Shown here piece by piece: positions 11,779-25,407 of a stretch of 64,000 nt of DNA. Both the position numbers and the translations under genes were made by a program. A model generated the notes under the pieces. It was not told the origin of the DNA and did not search any database. It saw only the letters and a list, made by a program, of their open reading frames with translations. The stretch is from Setaria digitata (lineage: Eukaryota; Nematoda; Chromadorea; Rhabditida; Setariidae): the NCBI GenBank assembly GCA_003640385.1, contig RCAB01000353.1, forward strand, positions 1 through 64,000, read 5' to 3'. Position 1 is the stretch's first letter. Each line of letters starts with the position of its first letter.

Positions 11779-14051
11779 TTTGTCCTGAAATTCAAAACAA
11801 TATCTGAAATTAAAATCACACTGTAGCTAACGAAAAGAAACTCAACATCGCAAAGAATTCAAGGAATAAAGAAGTTACAAATTGTTAGACTGTAAAGTAA
11901 ATGAGGAAGGAAAAATATCGCAATGAAATATTTCACTCTGATCAGAAAAAAAAAAGATAATTTTGATGGGATATCAATCTGATGATTAAAAAATATACCA
12001 AACTGAGCGAACATTTCCCTTATAATACTAGTAAAAGATAAAAAAATAATCACCTCACCTAATACAGGGAGGAAAAAAAAAGAAATAACCTAGCGGGAAA
12101 AAGACGAAAAAAATCTTACTGATTTAATAAGTCCAGAAGAGACAAGAAATTAGTAATGCAATATAAAAAAAAAAAAAGAAAAGACAAAATAGTTTAGGCA
12201 ATAATTTTGCTGTCAGATTTATAGAAGAAAAAAAGGAATTATGAAGCTTATTTAGTAAAAACGACGAGAAAATTGACACGGAAATTTACACTTCTTATCA
12301 TTGCTATGATGGAAACGAATCAGTGAAACAGAAATTTGAAAATCAAAATACCACAGATGAACGGAATTCATAGAAATCCAGTAATTAAGAAGAAACTAAC
12401 GAAAGCGATAAAAATACATGCTAAGCAAACTTTTCCGGAAATTACTGCTAATGAACTTCACAAAATTTCGTGCTCACAAAAACAACACGATATTTGAAAT
12501 CTGAACTTCGAAAATACAATAAAGCATATAACTTCAGGATTACTATTTTTACTACTTTCCAAAGCAAGTGTCTCCTAATACACAATACCTCATATATAGA
12601 GGTAAAATTAAAAACGAAATGAATGATAAGTAAGGAATTTATGAAGAAATTGTCGTGTTAACAAGTCTATAATTAGAATCTGATAACCTGGATTTCCATC
12701 TGTAAACTGGTGCTCGAACAGTATGGTAAATATATATTTCAAACTTGTAAAAAATTAAAAACACAATTTTGTAAAAGGATTTATTTGCTCCTGGATTAAT
12801 ATCAGCACAACAACGTGGAATACAATATAATTTACATTTCCATGTTTTCTAAAGCTATGGAATCATTAAGCAATAATTTTTAGAGCGAATTCTATATTCC
12901 CTGTAAAAAAAAAAATAAAATAAAATAAAAAAGAAAAAATAGACCTTGAGAAATTAAAACTAATTTCTACATCATATCAAGAAAAAAAAAGGATATTACG
13001 ACACCAAAAATACATCAACAAGCATAATATCACTACAGTGCCCCCTCATTCAAAATAAAAATTTTTCAAATCTTTGGTATCACAGTTGAAAATAGTCAGT
13101 AGTTAGAAATGAACTCTCATCTATTTCTAATCTACGAAACCTCCGACAACAAAAATTTGAGATGAAAATAAGCCACGAGAAAGATTTTTAACTGCATGCT
13201 ATTTATACATTAATAAATTCATGCAACGACAGCATATAAACAAACATACAGAGATAAGGATAAGCTGATAATTGTAAAGGGAAAAGAATAAGTTAAGTGC
13301 TGAAAAATCAATTGAATGAACATCAATTTTATTAAAAGAGTAAAATATTAAGACAGTAAAAAAGAAAAGATTCCCAATAATAAGAAAAATAATGCGAAAC
13401 ACATCATGGAAAGCGACATTCCTGAAACCGAAAGAAAAGGAGATGAACGCCCCCCCTGACAACAGTTTTCTTTTTTTTCTTCGATAGAACAATAAAAAGA
13501 ATTTCGACCTAGTTCTAAGAAATAATCCCTTTATAACTAAAATCCTAAATATTAAAAACACATGATCCTCAACTCTCCGAAGTGCAAAAGAAGTAAATAA
13601 TACTATTTAAGGACATATCGCCGCACAGAATCGCATTTCCTGTTAAAGCTTTATTCAGATCGAATAAAATCGGTATAATGACCTTTCAGTAAATGTAAAG
13701 TAAAGGCTACCGATTTCTGATACAGAGCTTCTGTTTATTCCAACCAGTAAAATTAGACTATGATCAGCAACTGAATTTGATTTACATTATGATATGCAAG
13801 ATTGAAAGACAGAGGAATACATAAACTTAAGGAATAACATGAGCGAAAATAAAAGCGTTAAAGTGAAACGGTGTTTTGCCCCCAATGAATATCTATATAT
13901 ATCACGAACTTCATAATAAATTACTTTTTAGTCATGCAAAACAATAAAAACAAGTCATTTTCTCATTCTCCATCGAATTAAATAATTCGCTATCTATTGT
14001 AGTTATCGTGAATTATACAACAACGACAGTGAGAGTTGTTTTCCTACATTA
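11779..14051. other. Spacer between GOLGA2 and LRR1
   Basis: About 2.3 kb with no gene I can support. A 120-codon minus-strand open frame at 13199-13561 is Phe/Ile/Leu-rich low-complexity sequence of the type AT-rich DNA produces by chance. The stretch presumably contains the GOLGA2 3' UTR and the LRR1 promoter or inter-cistronic region. Confidence 0.5.
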
Positions 14052-17000
14052 TCATAAATTAATTAATTTCCCACGGCATTCACTGCAGTGCAGATTTGGA
14101 CTGCAAGGAGCAAGTGTTCTTGCACGTTCCAAATCCTGAAAAAAAAAAAATACTGACAGTAAAGCGCTGTTTTACAAAAATGCTTTATATTTAAAAGATA
14201 TGTGATATTTAAATGCTACAGATATTTGATTTCCTTATTTCTAAATGATATCCAAGCTGTCAATAAATGCTAATTATAAGCCCGCCTCAACTACTGCTGA
14301 AAAATTTCGCTTTTTTTTGACTGTAGCTATTACCATTACAAGCAACAAAAATTATGTTTAGCACCTGCAGCTCCGAAATTAAATTTAATATCCTCTGTAC
14401 ACCAACATCATCATCAACGTCATCTTCTAGAACACTTTCCTTATTAACATTTTTCGGAATGCCTGAAACGAAACATCGATTTATTATTTTTCTTTTAGAC
14501 ATGAGGAAAATATAAATTCCATTCTATTCCAATAAAAAAAAAAAAGAAGTAATACTCACTTGCACTATGGCTTCCACTGCCAAACTCACTTGAGGTGTCA
14601 ATGCAGGAATCTGGACTGTCGGGAACAAACTGTTTTGGACCATCAAGAACGGTTTCCTCATCACCAGAAAGTTCATCCATGGTACTATGTCTGTAATAAC
14701 AAAGCAAAAATAAAGTCAGCAATTATCACTGATATTTCGGAAAGCGGAAGGACTTGTAAACCACCTGCGAGAATGAACAGTATGTGAAAGTTTTGACAAT
14801 CGAAAATTATCCTTCACTCCATTTTCACGCCCATAGATGTCCAACAATCCTTTTTTCGACAGCAAATTTATCAAAGTTTTCCGTAGTTCATCCAGCTTCA
14901 ACTGAAAAGAAAAATGAAGCATGCAGTTAATTAGAATGGAAGATAACCACTTAGTGATTAGTGATGAGACCTTTTAACAACAGCAGTATGATCCAACTGC
15001 AATACTGTCTGTGTATGTAAAATAACTCAAAACATGTTTCAAAAATCAAATGTTACCTCTATAAAGTATAAATTTAAATGTAACAAAGATGGTAGCCAAA
15101 TGAAAATTATGAAAATTGTCGAAGAGAGTGAATTCGTCAAGTTGCAACTCTTTAGGTCTTACCCTGAAAAAAAAGATGGCAGGAAAGGAATGATGACCTG
15201 CATTTGTTCCTTTTCGAAAGACAATTTCGCAACTGCTTCTTCCCTCTCGCGCATTCTCTCATTGATCTTTTTTCTTTGATGCTGATATAATGTCACATAA
15301 TCACCTGCAGAGAAAAACACCAACAATGAGTTAAGATCGCACTAACAAATCATTTGCAATTAAAGAGCCATTTAAGTACCGATAGTATCATTTTCAGTCT
15401 CTAACTGCATTATAATATGCTGCAGTTGCTCCTTTTCTTCAGCAAGATCTGCAACTTGTCGCATTGCTTGAGTAAAACGACTCTCCAGTTCTGTCCAAGC
15501 AGAAGGTTTTTCTTCAAATGAAAGCGCTGAAAAGTTAATAATGATCAATCCAAGCTGGAAAGAAAAAATGATTTTGTACAATTAGCAAATAAATGAAAAA
15601 GTAAATCATATAAAATAGTTATAATTTCTTACATATATCAGAATGATATTATTGAAGCAAAGCAAATCTTGCTTTTCAAATCCTCAACATTATTTAGAAC
15701 TATTTTCTAACACATGTATAAATAAACCGTGGAGTTCCTTCACAATATGTCCACTTAGCCGAGTAGATAATATAGAGTCGCACTGAGAAACTGTCACATT
15801 ACTTGATACTGGTGCGTTATTTAATTTTTCCTGCAGCAAGCACACATCGTTCCGTAATTGTTCATTCTCAGCAGACAATGTGTTAATTCTGGAACGATAG
15901 CAATCATTAAATCGTACTAATCATTTCCAAAAAAAAAAAACTAACGGTTAAAAGTATTATTAATGCTCAAGTCCATAAGTGACCGTTTTCAGTAAACAAG
16001 AACAAACTTAGCAAATAAAAGTCAATTTCGTAAATAAAAACAGGACGGCACTAAACATTCCAAAATAGACTAAAAAGCTTGACGATCCCCACAGTTTTAG
16101 GTGGAATTTACATGAATAGTAGTAACAATGAAAACAGAACAAACAATTTTTAAACAGACCTCTCAACCGCCTGTCCTAATTCAACATGTATGTTATTCTG
16201 ATTTTCGTCTTCAGAATTTTGTTCCATTATCCTCAAAGAGATTTATGATGAGTTCAATTTTTTAAGGTAAGGACTGAGTAAACATTTTTATCAAAACGCT
16301 GAAATATTGTCAAAAAAGTATGTAGTAATAAAGAGCGTACCTTCGCAATTCCTCATTCTCCTGCATTACTCGTCTATGATCAAGTCTTAGCTCATCTAAA
16401 ACCATTCTAACATTGGCTAATTCCACTTCAGTATGAGCATGAGTGTCTTCTGTATGTGAAAGCGTTATATCACGGTCAAAACACTCAGAAACAGATGGTG
16501 TTGAAACAGTCTGAAATTTGGAAAATGAAATGTCAAAAATTATTGCAAGAATGGAGTAATTGGGAAAGCTAATGCTTGAAGTCATTTTCAAGTTTCGTCA
16601 GAGAGCGCAATCGACTACAAGATTGAACATTATAGTGCTAATTTTATGAAAAAGGTTTATAATGTCAAATGTCAAACCACTTCAGTGAATCAACTTGCTG
16701 AATTACACGGCTGAAAACTCATTCGGTGTAAAACAAATTTCGAGTGAGAAGAAAACCATGCTACACCAGACAAGAAATCTAGGCTAAAATTTACTATCCT
16801 TGATTTAAAAATAGCTCTTACCGTTAACAGAATTTACTCAAAACCTTTAACAAATTACTAAAATACCAAAACACTGCTTACTTCATCACGCTCACGTGAA
16901 TCGATATACTGAACATGTTGCTGCTCATACGTATCACCGTTAGACATAATTGGAATTAGTGATGAATCAACATTTTTACCATCAGAAGATTGACTAGAAA

Positions 17001-20000
17001 GACGATTTAATTCATTTTTCAATTGACTAACTAGATGTAATGCACTCAATCGTCCACTTTCTCGTTCCATACTTTCCTGAAACACGACACGTTATGCTTT
17101 ACAGTGTCAGCATCTAACAAATGCAATTTGTTTTGTTTAAAACTAACCTCTGCAATCAAAATAAATCAGTAATGTTTGGTCCTTAACAATTTTAGCTTAC
17201 TATGACATCATAGATTAACCCAAGTCGTCATTATACAAATGTCTTTACAAAGCTAGTTTTTTACGATTAGTGAAAGAAAACCTCTAAAATATGAATAAGG
17301 GCAGTAACCTGTGTGACTGCGATTAACTTGTCCTGCAGCTCAATCAACTGCTCTTTCAATTCTCGATTTTGTGAAATGGCTCTTGAAACCGTAGCTTTCT
17401 CATTTTGCAGTTGTTCCGATAATGAAAGGGCACCCTAAAAAATGCAGTAGGTAGAGGATACGGAAAGGAGAAATAACAGCTTCAAAATAATGAATTAACC
17501 TCTGTATACTTTTGTTGCTCGTCAGCAAGAGCACGAGTTCTCGCAAGTGATTCTTCAGCTTTCGCCAGTTCAGCACTTTTCTCCATCAATTTCGACTTCT
17601 ACAAATAATTAATAAACTATAATTAATTAATAGACTTGTGAACCAAACAAAAAAACCCTAAAATACGAATATAAATGCACATCCATATATAATTTACATA
17701 TAAACTGTAAGATAAGTTTGCATAAGATAAAGGTGACTGATGAACAAGCAGAAAGCCGCGTGATTTGAGCAGAGGGACAGAACGGGTAAAGAACTAATAA
17801 ATAATAATGAGCCTTTTTAGAGCTTAAAAACCGAGATGAATTATAATCAACACTGAGAGATAAGATCCACCAACATGAATGAATGTTCCAACAAACCTCA
17901 TCATTAAGTGTGGAAAAGAGTCCAAAGATTTCCTGCTCCTTATCCCTAAGTTTTGTCTTCAATTCTTCAATAAGCTGCTTCGATTTAAGATGATCATTTG
18001 TCGCTTCAATCAGTTTATTTTGTAAATCTAACAATTCGGTCGAGTCCTGAACTAAGATCGGAACATAAAGAAACTAACAACAAAACTTAAGGGGCAAAAA
18101 TCAAGGGCGGCATATGCTGTTTCCTCCATTTTCTTTGACCAATTATGTTTTATATTTTCTCTAAATCACACACTTTCAAAACTTGTCAGGAAAAAACATT
18201 TGTAAATTGTAGGCATTTAAGCTAAACTTTATTAGTAAACCGTTCATGAAAATGATGGTAGCCTTTTCTACCATTAAAAAACAAAACTGACCACAGCGCA
18301 GTTATTTTCGCTGGTCACAAAAGTCGTTCTTTCTAAGGCTTGTAGCATTTCTATCTGACCTTCTAAGGTTCGCACCTTTGATTCTAAAGCCATCTTTTCA
18401 TTTGACACTTCCTCCAGCTGCAAAAAAAAGAAAAAAGAAAAAAAGGTAGAAACTATTTGTAAGAATCACATTTCTGACTAAAATCTTTTGTCCAGGTCAC
18501 TCATCAATTTTTTTCTATTTTAATTCATATGATTTTACTTTTGCACTCATTTGTACAATATTCTGATTCAGCTGCGTTCCATACAACTCATAACGTTCCC
18601 GTGCCAACTGCGCCTCCTTCTTCCATTTTTCCGCCTCACCTGTCGCTCTAACTAGCGCATTCTTCATTTGTTCAATTTCATCTACGAATAAATAAGAAAA
18701 GTATTAACAAATCAATAAAAGTCAGAAATAACGCCACAAAAAATCCGCAATATTTCCGAATAAATGATAACTTCCTCTAACAGATGTAACGTTTCTTTAC
18801 AACAAAAGGTAAGAAAATAACCTCTCTCAACATAATTTTTAAAGAAAATAACACAGAATCAAAAAGGATGAGGGTGTGAAAGCTCACCACCAAGATTTCC
18901 AGCATTATCTACTGTTGTGTTTGCACCAGTATATGTGCCTAATTGACGAAGATAAATATCTTTCATTTGTAACTGTCTGCGAGCTTCATCGAGCTCTGCC
19001 TGAGCAGCCTCCGCTTCCTTCATACAGATTTTCAATCGCTCCTAAGATTTTCTGATTTTAAAAACAAATGCATTCTTTTAGTTAAAACTTGATACCTCGT
19101 TATATCACCGCTATTAAAAGCTTATTTAAAGGACAGTAACACAGTTCAAAATAGTAGAAAAATATTAATACTTAAAAATTGTAGAGAGTAATAAATGTAC
19201 GGTTCATCAATAGAAGTATAAACCTTAGCATCATCCCGATCCTGCTGCATATGAAGTATCTTAGTTTGCCAGTTAACTGTTTCTTGCCTACCATTCTCTG
19301 ATTCCTCCATATGCCTTTGCATGGCATTACTTAGGGCACTGATTTCTTTACGAAGTGATACGATTTCTGCCTCTAATGATGTAATACGGGATGTTTTTTC
19401 CGATACTTCGACCTGAAACAAGTATTGCCGTACAATACGATGTATAAAGATTCTCATGATAATTCTACGAAATTTGTTTCCTGTTACAAATAAAAAACAA
19501 TTTAGAAAATATTACATACCGTAAGACTACAGATTTGGTTATTTCGATCCATGACTAGCTCATTTTTTTGTCTTAACTGCTGCTGCAAAGCTGTCTTCTC
19601 CTTAACAACAACACTCATTGCCTAAAGCATTATTAAGGTATCGATATGCATAAAAAACTCTCTAAATTTCGCTAGTTATATGATAGCTATATGTTTCAAA
19701 AAAAGAAACGAACAAATGAATGAAAAAAAAAACCGTTTGTAAATGAATTAGTTGCGTTTGTAAAGTAGATCCACCTGGGTCACCATTTTTGATACATTCG
19801 CTGAGTTTTGTATAAGCAGCATGAATTTCAGAATAATGTCCAATCTGAAATACAAGTGTTTAAGAAGGCGATAAAGTCCTGCTTTCACGTGACGATTTGA
19901 AAAGGACTACTAATTTAGAATACCATAATCTAACATGATCAACTAACAACTCAAAAAACACAAGCTCTCAAAAGAATTTCGATACCTAGAATATGAGCTG

Positions 20001-21648
20001 TTAATGCAATGGACAGTAAAAAAAAAAAAAAAAAAGGAAACAGAACAAAGCAAATATCTGAGAACAAACCAATTCTGCAAGCTGTGAAGAAAGTTGCCCC
20101 TTCTCGGCTGTTCGTAAAGCTAATTCTTCTCTCAACCGAACACATTCTTGCTGCAACATAAAACACTAGCCCTATCATCGATTCAAAGAAGAAATTTTTG
20201 AAAGAAAAGTATTCCTCGTAGCAAGACAAACAATGTGTCATTTCTTAAAATGTACAGAAAAAGTACAGAAAAATTCTTGAGAGAAAAACAAAGAAATATT
20301 GTGAATTACCAACTGAAAAATTTTAAGAACGAAGGAATATGAATAAGCAAAGCCTATGACTAGGATCAACGAAAAAATGCAAAGTATTCCGTCTTTTTTT
20401 TCAAAACTGTATTATAAAATGTAAAATGTGATATTTCAATTATACCTCATTTGTGGCGTTTTCTCAACAACCACAAAGTAAACCCTTATTAATATCACAC
20501 CATCTACTTTATAAAATAACACAGATTGAGGATTATGAAGAGTTGTGAATAACAACAGAAACTTTGCAACTAACCTATCTTAGACCTAGAATAGACAATG
20601 GAAAAGGATGAATGAGGAAAAGTCTATATATGAAAGTAAAGGAACCTTCAAGTAGAATAAATCCTCTGATAAGTCCGAACACAGTTCCTGTGTATCATTT
20701 TGTTGAAATTTGTCCCTTAAATCATTGCCCAAAGCACTATTGTTTGTGTTCGAAATATCAGGATTAACAGCACTTTGTATCATCGTTGATGGAGAATCCT
20801 GTGATCCTGTTCGAACTTTTTGGAATGTGTCTTTGATTTCAACATGATTGCACAGTTCTTCAAAGTATTAGTTTTCCACCACATCTAACATTTCGGGAGA
20901 GTATACCAAAAACTAACATAAAACCACTGCAACTTATTCTCTCAAAACGAAGTTTAAACTGTTGCTGAAGAATTGATGAAATGTGATTTAAAAAAATCCA
21001 TGAGCAAAAAAAAAGCACTTCCACAGAAAATGGCTTCAACGTAATGAAACTTACGTAAGCTGACGGCAGATCGTCGTCCGCTATTTTCGACTATACTCGA
21101 AACGCTTGGCGAAGAAGATAAAGTAATTTCCGCATTTTCGTTGCGGTGTTTCGACTGGTAGTCTCGCAACTATAAATTTTTAGTTACTTGAAGCTTCTCA
21201 AGTACTATCCACATAATCATTGAGGTCTGTCAGATTAATAGGTAAAATAGTAAAGCAGCAACAAACTTCTTTATTCTCCTAACTAAAAATTTTTCATGAC
21301 ACAGAAATTATTGGTTAGCTTTTCTTCTTCATTAAATCTAAATTACCATGTTTATTATTCAACACTAGCAGAAAGTATCAATTTTCCAAAATTTAAGTTT
21401 CGCAGAAATTTTCTTTCTAGAAATAAAGCAAGTAGCTTCGCATAAATTTTAAATATGTGTTTTTACATTTAGGCAAAAGATACTGCTAAACGAAGAGAAT
21501 CATTTAATTAAAATGCAATTAAATAATAAGAAAAAAGCTTGTAAAAAAATACTGGTACTGGTTCATTTGAAGGAAGATTTAAAAAGAGTCAACACAAAAA
21601 AATTACTTTTTTGCGTGCCTGAGCCAATCGTTCCGCTTTCGTTTCCAT
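14052..21648 (-). CDS. GOLGA2: GM130/GOLGA2-like cis-Golgi golgin
   Basis: About 23 minus-strand exons encode roughly 1,000 residues, like human GM130. Exon 1 (21648-21607) reads METKAERLAQARKK and joins LRDYQSKHRNEN (21169-21055). This matches the basic N-terminal p115-binding motif of GM130, KLAxAxKKLREYQ. Long coiled-coil exons follow between 20.9 and 15.4 kb. Two segments are diagnostic: VSRAISQNRELKEQLIELQ at 17436-17309, and ELESRFTQAMRQVADL...ETENDTIGDYVTLYQHQR at about 15.5-15.2 kb. The last exons give VGVQRILNLISELQ then DLERARTLAPCSPN, ending HCSECRGKLINL. In other animals GM130 tethers COPI vesicles at the cis-Golgi and its C-terminus binds GRASP65 through a PDZ interaction; the hydrophobic Leu-Ile-Asn-Leu end would suit that role. 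The ATG follows a TTTACAG acceptor by 9 nt. Exon edges in the coiled coil were checked for phase at most but not all joins. Confidence 0.9.
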
Positions 21649-23914
21649 AGTTCTGAACTGTAAATTGAAATATTTCAATCCCAAGACAATAATTTTCATT
21701 TATTTAATCGCGAAAAGAAATATAGTAGGTCTATATGCAACTCGAACAATAGTAAAATCAAAATTATAGCAATACCAGTACGATCACTAAAACCCCCAGT
21801 ACTTAAATGGCAAGATAGTTTTTATCAAATATTGGCAAATTTTGAACTAGGGAAATCTCCAGTGACGATGGACAGATTGCATTACACTAAAGCCTTTCAT
21901 AGAGACATCTTTTTCCGTGAAACCATCAATAGCTGGTACAGTAAACTAAACTGTGACTGATATCTAAAGCGATAAAATTACTTGTCAAGAGAAAAACATT
22001 CCAATAACAATCTCATTCCGATTTAAAAAGCTCTGAAATATATTTTAATTGTAAATTCTAAAAAAAAAAAAAAAAAGATCAAAACTAATCAACTAAATGC
22101 GTTTCAAAATTATACAGCAAAGTAAAAATGTATTACAGTACAGTTTAACAAAGAGGCGAAATATACTTCTAAAATTCTTTTTTTTTTTTTTTAATTTAAA
22201 TCAACTAATTATTATCCAAGCTTTTTTACGACAATTCACTTCCTTTACACTTAATGTATTTTTACCTTCTACGTTACAGACGTAGAGAGAAACACATATC
22301 CTTCACGTGTGACAAAACAACTACAACGTCAACTCTTAGAATATTGTTGACGTGGACCGAAACCACAACTTTTACGTGTTAATTTGTTCGTACCGTTGTG
22401 AAAAATACAATCCCGACTATAATCAGTTGTTGATTTTTGAAACGCTTAAAGAGCTAGCTGCGGAAAGGATTACCCGTACTGTTGTATGATTAGATGATTA
22501 GAGAAATATAAGAGTAATCAAGCATAATTGATAATTAGCAACCATGAGATTAGCAGTGAGAAATAAAAAGAAGTAAAAGAAATGTCAGATGGATGAAATG
22601 AAAATGGATAATCTTTGCAATTTAATTGGCAAAAAAAGACAAAAGCTTAAGAGAAATCCAATTTTAAAGCAATAATGAATACACTGAGATTAGAACCAGC
22701 TCAACTGTAGTTGAAATTTGTCAGCTGTAAAAAAAAAATAATAATAAAAATAAAAAACAAAAAAAAAAAAGTTTTATTTGAAAAATCAAACTTAACAATA
22801 AAATAGAACAATTAAAATTAAATAATACTAATTTTAAAATAATCGAAAAGGACAGCAGAAAAAAAAAAAAAAAAAGAAGTGCACTTTGCCAGTTTTTTTG
22901 CTGATAAACAAAAAAGAGAAAAATTACAGATGAAATGAATAATACGATGGAAAATCTATTGATGAAGACATATTTCAATTAATTAATTAAAAATAGCACT
23001 GATTATTGTCAAATTACTGGTCGAACAACTTTATATTGAACTTGAATTCGTTTTTTTTTTCACCATATTTTAAATATTTTTGAGTTTTAGAATGTTTGGA
23101 AAGATAACCACCCACCTATCTACGTGTATTTGAAAATTAATTGAAACAGAAATAATACAACTAATTAATTGCACTTCCTTACTTGCAGTAACGAAAACCT
23201 AGTAGGAAATACTTAAGCATAAACTATGAATGATATAATAATATACAGTAGAAATGTTAAAAGATATAATTATGAAAAAAAAAAGATTAACAAACTAACT
23301 TATACAGGAAATGATTTTTTTTTTTGGAACACATTAGTCATTTTAACTACTGTTTGATCATAGTATTTAAAAAGCTTAGTATTTATAATCTATGCACTAG
23401 TATAAAGTTTCAAAATATACACGACTATGGATGATTTTAAGTTCTAGAAGCTAAGTATTTGTGGCTCAGTTAGGAATAAGGAATCTAAGGAATCGAAGAC
23501 ATGCACGATTAAGACGATAAAACAAACTATGTTTTTTGTATCTTTTGAATGAAAACTTTTGCTAGATGATGCTTGGAAATTTATTATGTGAACGAAAATT
23601 ACTAGTAACGATGCTAATTCAATTGAGAATTTCTCTTTTTTTTTTTTTTTTTCTTAACAAAAGTGCAATGCAATCTTCACAAAAATATATCATGGCCAGC
23701 TTTTGTGCCAATTTGTTTCCAATCCTGCACTCTAAAATTTAAAATTTTAAACATTTTTGAAGTGGTTTTTTATATTTATAATTACCATAACTAACATTTG
23801 CATTAATAAATTGCAATTTTTCAATCCAACAATAAGTGTCGTGAATTTTTTTCTGCAAGCAATTATTTCTCATTTCCAAGTATGGACTAGATTTCGAAGT
23901 ATAATCTAGCTTCA
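21649..23914. other. Spacer upstream of GOLGA2
   Basis: About 2.3 kb of AT-rich DNA between two tandem minus-strand genes. It contains repeated A/T tracts and a slightly GC-richer patch at 22270-22400 with ACGT-type motifs such as TTCACGTGTGA. No coding exon chain was found. Confidence 0.5.
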
Positions 23915-25407
23915 CTAGACCTTTTTGCTAAAGCTGAGTACAAGTGAACGACCATCTGGACATTTCAGGTTATAAACCCGACCACTATCATACACTTGAT
24001 AGTCGAGAATTCCGCGGTCATTCCCGTCACCAACGGGACATCCCATCGTTCCAATAATATTTCCGTATCCCTCCCTTGATTCTGACTTAATATCCGATGA
24101 GTCGCTGCAAATATCAAGTTTATTATTGGAAGGGAATAAATTAGTTGAAGAAGGAATGCACAAAATGCCGTAACTAACGTCAAAAATTAATTAATTAGTT
24201 GAAGAGAATATTCAAGAAGTCTAAAAGCATATGATAGATTTGCAGAAATATAGAAACAGCTACTATATATTTTAATTTATTAGACCGATTTAAGAAACGT
24301 TTAAAATAGACTAAGCTTTCATTTATAAATTCTTTTAATGAAATAATAGGAAAGATTATTAACTTTTTGCCAATCTAACTAACAATGCCATAATGATAAT
24401 TAAAATTCATTAGCAATTTTTCATTTGATAATTATTATACCTCTGCTTGCTACTAACTATATGTGAGTCCTTTTTTGGTGCTAATTTCGTCGACTTAATT
24501 TCTTTCGGTAAAAGAGGAATGGAATAATGAATTTGTCCATTTCGATCTATGTATCCACGAGTATTGATTTCTGCGTCCGTTATGTAACTATTAAAATGAA
24601 ATTTACGAAATTTTTAGATTAATTTTGTCGATTATATCTGTTTAGTATCATTAATTGATAAATATTTCGATTGAAAACAGTATTTTTTCTTCCATGCATT
24701 ATTTATTTATATATTAAATTGTCAAAACTTTGTTTTGTTGTTTTTATTTTTTTGTTTTTTTTTTTTTTTTTAACATAGATGAGAAATTACTTCTCAGCAG
24801 ATGGATCCAAATTATTTTGGCCATAATATGGGCCACTATGCATTCCTTCTTTTGATCTTCTTATCAAAGATCCTATCGGTGTATTTTTATCACTGTTTGA
24901 GCTGCAACAAAAATAAATGGTAGACATAAATTTCTAATTTTCAGAATTTTAATTTTGGCAATAATTCTCAAAAAAAAAAAATCAGTACCATTAATTTCTG
25001 CCATCCTAATTACTTCCATTAAAATTTCATTATTCATGCTTATGCATTTTCTTTCATTAGCTGGTAAAAAAAAAAATACCGTTACCTAAGTATTTAATGT
25101 TTTTAACAATTAAAAAAAAGAAAAAGAATAAGCTTAGAAGGTGAATTAATTTACATGATAATATTTTAATTTCTTGGCCAGAAACGAATTAAAAATAAAA
25201 AAACCATTTCATTTCATTGCTTGCCAGTTCTTTCCTCCGTAGTTCAACCTCATCACAGTAATTTTTGGGCAGCAAATTAATATCTTTTGTATTTTCACTG
25301 CTCAATTTTAGCTGTCTATCTTCCCATAAGTTAGCCTGATCTTTCATTTTAAGCACACTTGGATTCTCTGATCTTGTCAACGTAATCGTCGTATCTTCCG
25401 TTGACAT
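23915..25407 (-). CDS. Unrecognised 216-aa protein, four exons
   Basis: Four minus-strand exons, 25407-25205, 24901-24791, 24587-24441 and 24104-23915, all joined in phase 2, give 216 residues. I do not recognise the family. The protein starts MSTEDTTITLTRSENPS, is charged and polar in its first 70 residues, and lacks an obvious signal peptide or membrane helix. A compact central part contains RRSKEGMHSGPYYGQNN and INTRGYIDRNGQIHYSIP; the C-terminal part contains NIIGTMGCPVGDGNDRG and YNLKCPDGRSLVLSFSKKV. These Gly/Tyr-rich, alternating patches look like beta structure. The frame stays open 60 nt upstream of the ATG to an AAACAG acceptor at about 25467, so either the gene is trans-spliced there or more 5' exons exist. 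It lies in tandem with GOLGA2. The exact phase match of all joins is the main evidence that it is a real gene. Confidence 0.7.

Noticed and set aside
13199..13561. 120-codon minus-strand open frame
   Set aside because: Phe/Ile/Leu-rich low-complexity product with no motif, in AT-rich DNA where long frames of this type arise by chance.
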